Shown here piece after piece: positions 19,901 through 22,430 of a DNA stretch of 22,430 nt (position 1 is its first letter; each line of letters opens with the position of its first letter). The position numbers and the translations under genes are program-made. Source of the DNA: Acanthaster planci. Lineage: Eukaryota; Echinodermata; Asteroidea; Valvatida; Acanthasteridae. The stretch lies in NCBI RefSeq assembly GCF_001949145.1, contig NW_019091549.1, positions 343,656-366,085 of the forward strand, in the 5' to 3' direction. Below the pieces are notes generated by a model, which saw nothing but the letters and a program-made list of their open reading frames with translations, was not told the DNA's origin and did not search any database.

Positions 19901-21163
19901 AGTACCTAGCAATCGAAAGTGAACTTAGGAATGGGAAATTCTCTTTTCACCATTTCTCCTCCTGGAGAATTCATTTCCATTTCACAAAAATGTGAAAACA
20001 GTTTCCCACTGTGGGAAAACATTTTATCACCTTTTCATACAAGTGGGAAAAGATTTTTGCACCCCGTTTCGCACAAGTGAGAAAACATTTTCATTCTTTG
20101 CCACACAAGTGGGAACATGTTCTTAGGCCTTGTGACTCTCAACATGACACTGTTTTCTCACTTCTGATTTCCCAGTGCCATTCACAGTCTTAACCTTCAA
20201 CTGAATGTGCTGTACGTGCACTTGTAAGGAAAATACCGCCAAGTGCTTGTACATGTACATGTATGATTGGGATCCCTCATAGACCTGTCTAATTTTCTTC
20301 TGTTGTTGAACTGTTGTTGAACCTCTAGGGGCATTCCGGTTGTATGACCTGGACCATGACGGCTTCATCACCCGGGACGAGATGCTGAACATCGTGGATG
20401 CCATCTACCAGATGGTTGGCAACATGGTTCGCCTTCCAGAGGAGGAGAATACGCCCCAGAAGAGGGTGGACAGAATATTTGCCCTCATGGACAAGGTTAG
20501 ACCTAAAAAAAAAATTCCCCTCCAGTCAAGTCAGGCAAGGGCATTGAATGTCGTGCACTCTTCCTCTGTATTTGCCTGTGCTGAAATTAAACCTTGCAGG
20601 TGTCTTGTAAAATAATTGCAAACTACGTTGTAATTGCTGCTAGATGCGCACTGTATGCTCCATGCTTAAATGGGGGAAAGTGCTCTGTTAATAACAGAGG
20701 AACAGTGTGCGTTTACAGGCCAACACATTCTGTGTGTGCATTCTTTCCATGCATATGGTGTAGAGCATGGCCAAGTGATTTTCATCCAGTAACAAATCAC
20801 TTTGTAAATTGGTGCTCCCCACCAGTGGCATCAGCCAAACCTCTCTGTTTGTCACTGGCTAGGGTCCTCTCTTTGTCTAAATAATTGTTGAAATCATAAA
20901 AAGTCCTGTTTACGTAATATAAAATAGGCCTAAATGACCGCATGCTTTCACCTTATTAATGGTTTGTAAGATGCCAACCCTTCCTCGAGACCAGTTGGTC
21001 AGAATTAAGGATTCACGTTTTTTGAGGGATGAATATCTTCCAGTCGTATTGTCTTGCTTTGCAGAACAAGGACGACAAACTGACAAAGGAGGAGTTTCAG
21101 AATGGTTCCAAGGAGGATCCGACCATCGTGCAAGCATTGTCACTCTACGACGGCCTTGTATGA
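4902..21163 (+). CDS. NCS1: NCS1 (frequenin), neuronal calcium sensor 1, complete in 7 coding exons
   Basis: NCS-1 is a myristoylated EF-hand Ca2+ sensor at Golgi, plasma and synaptic membranes; known partners include phosphatidylinositol 4-kinase beta, GPCR kinases and Ric-8. Joining 4902-4965, 5976-6000, 8830-8878, 17217-17306, 18710-18788, 20329-20495 and 21065-21163 gives 190 codons plus TGA, the exact family length. Features: MGKRNS N-myristoylation signal (Gly2, Ser6); EF1 loop from Asp37 with Cys38-Pro39, inactive as in the family; EF2 loop 73-84 (D, N, D, G, I, E at 1, 3, 5, 6, 8, 12); EF3 loop 109-120 (D, D, D, G, I, E); EF4 loop 157-168 (D, N, D, then Asp where Gly is usual, L, E); and C-terminus [12 protein letters not shown] as in vertebrate NCS-1. 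That C-terminus and [16 protein letters not shown] separate it from hippocalcin, VILIP and recoverin. All introns are GT-AG with phases 1, 2, 0, 0, 1, 0. Confidence 0.97.
4966..5975 (+). other. NCS1 intron 1
   Basis: The intron is 1010 bases long, phase 1. It contains the 48-bp-arm hairpin at 5769-5874 and no coding evidence. Minus-strand frames at 5429-5853 run through TGTACA repeats and are not gene-like. Confidence 0.85.
5769..5874. repeat. Perfect inverted repeat, 48-bp arms, 10-base loop
   Basis: The left arm 5769-5816 (begins GTTTGATTTTGTTCAGGAAC) is the exact reverse complement of 5827-5874 (ends GTTCCTGAACAAAATCAAAC). The loop is ACACACTGTC (5817-5826). The arms contain non-repetitive sequence as well as a TGTACATG core, so the match is more than shared low complexity. 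Transcribed NCS1 pre-mRNA would carry a long stable stem here. Confidence 0.95.
5976..6000 (+). CDS. NCS1: NCS1 coding exon 2 (25-nt microexon)
   Basis: There are 25 bases between acceptor TTCTTTTCCAG| and donor CAGTG|GTAAGTTG. It completes Phe22 and encodes NEKEILQ and the first two bases of Trp30. It is required for the frame to match NCS-1 (FTEKEVQQW in human), so it is a true exon despite its size. Confidence 0.95.
6293..6317. repeat. Short perfect hairpin, 11-bp arms
   Basis: TTTGCCATTTG (6293-6303), loop TAC, CAAATGGCAAA (6307-6317). It lies in NCS1 intron 2. No function is seen. Confidence 0.8.
7960..8021. repeat. 62-bp near-perfect palindrome without spacer
   Basis: The 31-bp arms 7960-7990 and 7991-8021 are reverse complements with a single mismatch (C7978 against A8003, a G-T wobble on the other strand). 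The centre is TGAGCTCAGCTGAGCTCA. Unlike most repeats here it contains no TACATG motif. It could form a cruciform or a hairpin in RNA. Confidence 0.95.
8507..8524. repeat. C9A9 homopolymer pair
   Basis: Nine C are followed by nine A in NCS1 intron 2, a pattern seen elsewhere in the window as poly-T/poly-G. It is simple sequence. Confidence 0.8.
8830..8878 (+). CDS. NCS1: NCS1 coding exon 3
   Basis: There are 49 bases between acceptor TCTTGTGCAG| and donor GAA|GTGAGT. It completes Trp30 and encodes [16 protein letters not shown] (31-46), including the disabled EF-hand 1 with Cys38-Pro39. It ends in phase 0. Confidence 0.95.
9310..9331. repeat. Short hairpin, 10-bp arms
   Basis: CTTAATATTG (9310-9319), loop AA, CAATATTAAG (9322-9331). 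It is AT-rich and probably incidental. Confidence 0.7.
12102..12112. repeat. Poly-G run (G11)
   Basis: Eleven consecutive G follow TTTCC in NCS1 intron 3. A similar G10 run is at 11171-11180. It is simple sequence. Confidence 0.8.
13378..13395. repeat. Short hairpin, 8-bp arms
   Basis: GCATGTCA (13378-13385), TG, TGACATGC (13388-13395) in NCS1 intron 3. It is probably incidental. Confidence 0.6.
16636..16673. repeat. TACATG microsatellite cluster
   Basis: TACATGTACATGTAC, a short interruption, then TACATGTACATGTACATGTA. It is the densest example of a self-complementary hexamer that recurs dozens of times across introns and flanks in this window. Confidence 0.9.
17217..17306 (+). CDS. NCS1: NCS1 coding exon 4
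   Basis: There are 90 bases after a strong polypyrimidine tract ending TTTTGGGCAG|, up to donor AAC|GTGAGT. It encodes residues 47-76 ([15 protein letters not shown] through VFDENN), that is, the end of EF1 and the first part of the EF2 loop. It is phase 0 on both sides. Confidence 0.96.
17307..18709 (+). other. NCS1 intron 4
   Basis: The intron is 1403 bases long, phase 0. It has long T-rich tracts (about 17850-17930) and otherwise ordinary AT-rich sequence. A GGTTCGAAACC word near 18390 resembles a Pol III B box, but no A box accompanies it on either strand. Confidence 0.85.
18710..18788 (+). CDS. NCS1: NCS1 coding exon 5
   Basis: There are 79 bases between acceptor TTTTTCCTTAG| and donor GACT|GTGAGT. 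It encodes residues 77-102 ([19 protein letters not shown] then NIDEKLD) plus the first base of Trp103. It carries the rest of the EF2 loop with Glu84 at position 12. Residue 102 is Asp, where vertebrate NCS-1 has Arg. Confidence 0.96.
18789..20328 (+). other. NCS1 intron 5
   Basis: The intron is 1540 bases long, phase 1. It holds ACATGTACATGT words (19340-19355, 20249-20264), one TGACGTCA (18960-18967) and the 32-34-bp tandem repeat at 20011-20115. No coding evidence. Confidence 0.85.
20001..20120. repeat. Diverged tandem repeat, period 32-34 bp
   Basis: Units beginning GTGGGAAAAC, GTGGGAAAAG, GTGAGAAAAC and GTGGGAACAT start at 20011, 20043, 20077 and 20109. Each is followed by a T/C-rich half ending in (C)ACAA before the next unit. 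A short inverted pair, TTTCCCAC-T-GTGGGAAA, sits at 20002-20018. The repeat-like peptide in one frame is a by-product of the repeat, not a zinc finger. Confidence 0.75.
20329..20495 (+). CDS. NCS1: NCS1 coding exon 6
   Basis: There are 167 bases between acceptor GAACCTCTAG| and donor AAG|GTTAGA. It completes Trp103 and encodes residues 104-158: the EF3 loop ([12 protein letters not shown]), the DAIYQMVGN helix that contributes to the target-binding groove, the [14 protein letters not shown] linker and the start of EF4. Confidence 0.97.
20496..21064 (+). other. NCS1 intron 6
   Basis: The intron is 569 bases long, phase 0, with donor GTTAGA followed by an A9 run and acceptor TTGCTTTGCAG. Nothing else of note. 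Confidence 0.85.
21065..21163 (+). CDS. NCS1: NCS1 coding exon 7 (last)
   Basis: There are 96 coding bases plus TGA after acceptor TGTCTTGCTTTGCAG|. It encodes residues 159-190: the rest of the EF4 loop ([10 protein letters not shown]), [10 protein letters not shown], and the family C-terminus [12 protein letters not shown]. The Asp at residue 162 (loop position 6) replaces the usual Gly. Confidence 0.97.
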   Translation, partial: NKDDKLTKEEFQNGSKEDPTIVQALSLYDGLV

Positions 21164-22430
21164 AGATGTACATGCAATTAAGAGAGCTAGCTGCAAATAT
21201 TGAAGTGTGCACAAGTTTCTGACATCTAGGGACAGGATGTGTTTAATGCCCAGAGTCTGGGCTTAAGTCGGAATGTTGAAAGATACAAAAAACTTAAATG
21301 TACAGTGTATTTTGAAATCTACGGTAGATGACATCTCAGGCAATTCTGCACTTCTTTCCTGGAGTATTCACTTCCTTTAGTTCAAAGTTCCCATGTCATC
21401 CTCATCACTGGATTTTTTTCACTTAACACGTCAAGACTAGGCCTGGGAGGTTGGGGGGATGTTGGAAATTAAACGAGGAAGCGACGTCTTGACGAGATTA
21501 CTGACGAGAGGCTTGAACTGAAAAGGTACATGTACATGTATGTATTGTAGGAAATGCAACATGCTTCTTTGTGTCCATGGAACTGTCCTTCCATTGATTG
21601 TTGGTAGATGTTGTGGAATTTTAAACTCAAGTAGCAAGAAGCACTATTCACTTCAGTTAAGAGAACAGAATGACATTTGGACACACAGTGGTGCTGTGTG
21701 AATACTTTTACCAGTAAAAAGACCACAGATGTGCTAGTTGTAATGCCAACTTAAAGTTGCATTTTTTTAATGGTTTGAAAAATACTTTTACTTTGCTAAG
21801 TATGAATCTTAATGAGGATGGGAATGAAATGAAGCTAATTTATCTCTTTTTTCATTGCCAGACTTGAAAAAAGGTGTTTATAGTTAAAGATGTCAGTTTT
21901 GTCCCCGACCACTACCCTGGCTTCATCTGATGAGGATTTGTTTTTCTCTGTCGCGGGAGGTGGCAAATGTCATGACCTGTATTGAGATGAAATCAAATCT
22001 GTACCGAGTTCTGACATTTGAATCACTCGGTTCCAAACTATTTTGTGCCTCATCAGCAAATCACAATGAACTTGTGTGTATTAACGATGCTCATCACTGT
22101 GTTTGACCTACAACGATAGTCACCCCTTTCGTGGAAGTCCACCCGAGGAGAGAGAGAGTTTATTATTCATCTCACGTACTGGCATTTGCAAAAACCTGTT
22201 TCGGTGCTTTCTCTCGGTGTGAAATTCAGCCTTGGCTGCGAAGTCCAACATTTTTATTGTATAAATGGTACACGGCATAATAGCGGTCACTAATGAGAGT
22301 GAGTTGAGGGTGTGCACAGTGGTCAGTACGCACAGTCGTGTTTAGCTACTGTATCCCACAGAGGCATACAAAGCATTTCATTTCCTATTGTCCCCACTGG
22401 CTGGCATTCTCCTATAGACTAAGCACAGAC
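21164..22430 (+). other. NCS1 3' UTR and downstream flank
   Basis: The start of this stretch must be NCS1 3' UTR. No AATAAA was seen on the plus strand to the end of the window. The variant ATTAAA at 21468-21473 is the nearest poly(A) candidate, so the UTR is either about 320 bases or extends beyond the window. No further gene is evident. A TACATG cluster lies at 21526-21541. Confidence 0.6.
21468..21473 (+). terminator. Candidate NCS1 poly(A) signal (ATTAAA)
   Basis: ATTAAA is the commonest variant of AATAAA and lies about 305 bases after the NCS1 stop. No strong GT-rich downstream element is visible, so this is only a candidate. Confidence 0.25.

Noticed and set aside
20011-20193. Peptide with repeated KWE...F...H units, superficially zinc-finger-like
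   Set aside because: It lacks the Cys pairs of a C2H2 finger. The peptide periodicity simply mirrors the 32-34-bp DNA repeat in an intron.
21429-21494. 9-bp inverted pair CGTCAAGAC / GTCTTGACG in the presumed NCS1 3' UTR
   Set aside because: Arms are short with a 48-base gap, so chance is adequate. No known UTR element has this form.

Overview
This window is nuclear DNA from an animal, most likely a marine invertebrate. Coding sequence is cut into short exons with GT...AG introns of 0.6 to 8.3 kb. The intergenic and intronic DNA is AT-rich and is littered with TACATGTA/TGTACATGTACA motifs and with TAGGCCTA and ACCGGTAC words. Such motifs are familiar from amphioxus, echinoderm and mollusc genomes. 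I cannot settle the phylum from the sequence alone.

Two conserved genes can be rebuilt exon by exon. (1) On the minus strand, about 3640 down to 693 and continuing off the left edge, lie the first four coding exons of NELFE, the RNA-binding subunit of the negative elongation factor that pauses RNA polymerase II near promoters. All splice phases agree. They give 141 residues covering the N-terminal EEEE/coiled segment and the SGFKRSR...FQPF block. The RD repeat and the RRM domain must lie left of the window. (2) On the plus strand, 4902 to 21163, lies the complete coding sequence of NCS1 (neuronal calcium sensor 1, frequenin). Seven coding exons total 570 coding bases, exactly 190 codons, plus a stop. 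The protein has an N-myristoylation start, a dead EF-hand 1, and EF-hands 2 to 4.

Between them, reading away from NELFE, is a plausible small single-exon gene (4073-4258, plus). It has a TATA box, a near-ideal Kozak start and one membrane segment, and I do not recognise it. The roughly 430 bp between it and the NELFE start would act as a shared divergent promoter. The 4.3-4.9 kb stretch holds the NCS1 upstream region and a doubtful minus-strand ORF followed by two AATAAA signals.

Region by region: 1-692, part of NELFE intron 4; 693-3640, NELFE exons 4 to 1 with introns carrying a tRNA-like SINE head, a 143-bp foldback element and a three-copy repeat; 3641-4072, divergent promoter; 4073-4258, small membrane-protein ORF; 4259-4901, intergenic/5' UTR; 4902-21163, NCS1 with introns that hold a perfect 48-bp-arm hairpin, a 62-bp palindrome, a 32-34-bp tandem repeat and many TGTACA clusters; 21164-22430, NCS1 3' UTR and flank. 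The two known genes act in unrelated processes (transcription pausing; calcium signalling at membranes and synapses), and nothing here suggests they work together. I see no tRNA or rRNA gene, no CRISPR array and no intact transposon. I did not find a clear novel multi-gene system. The best leads are the unnamed microprotein gene, the long inverted repeats, and the substitutions in NCS1 EF-hand 4 and at residue 102.
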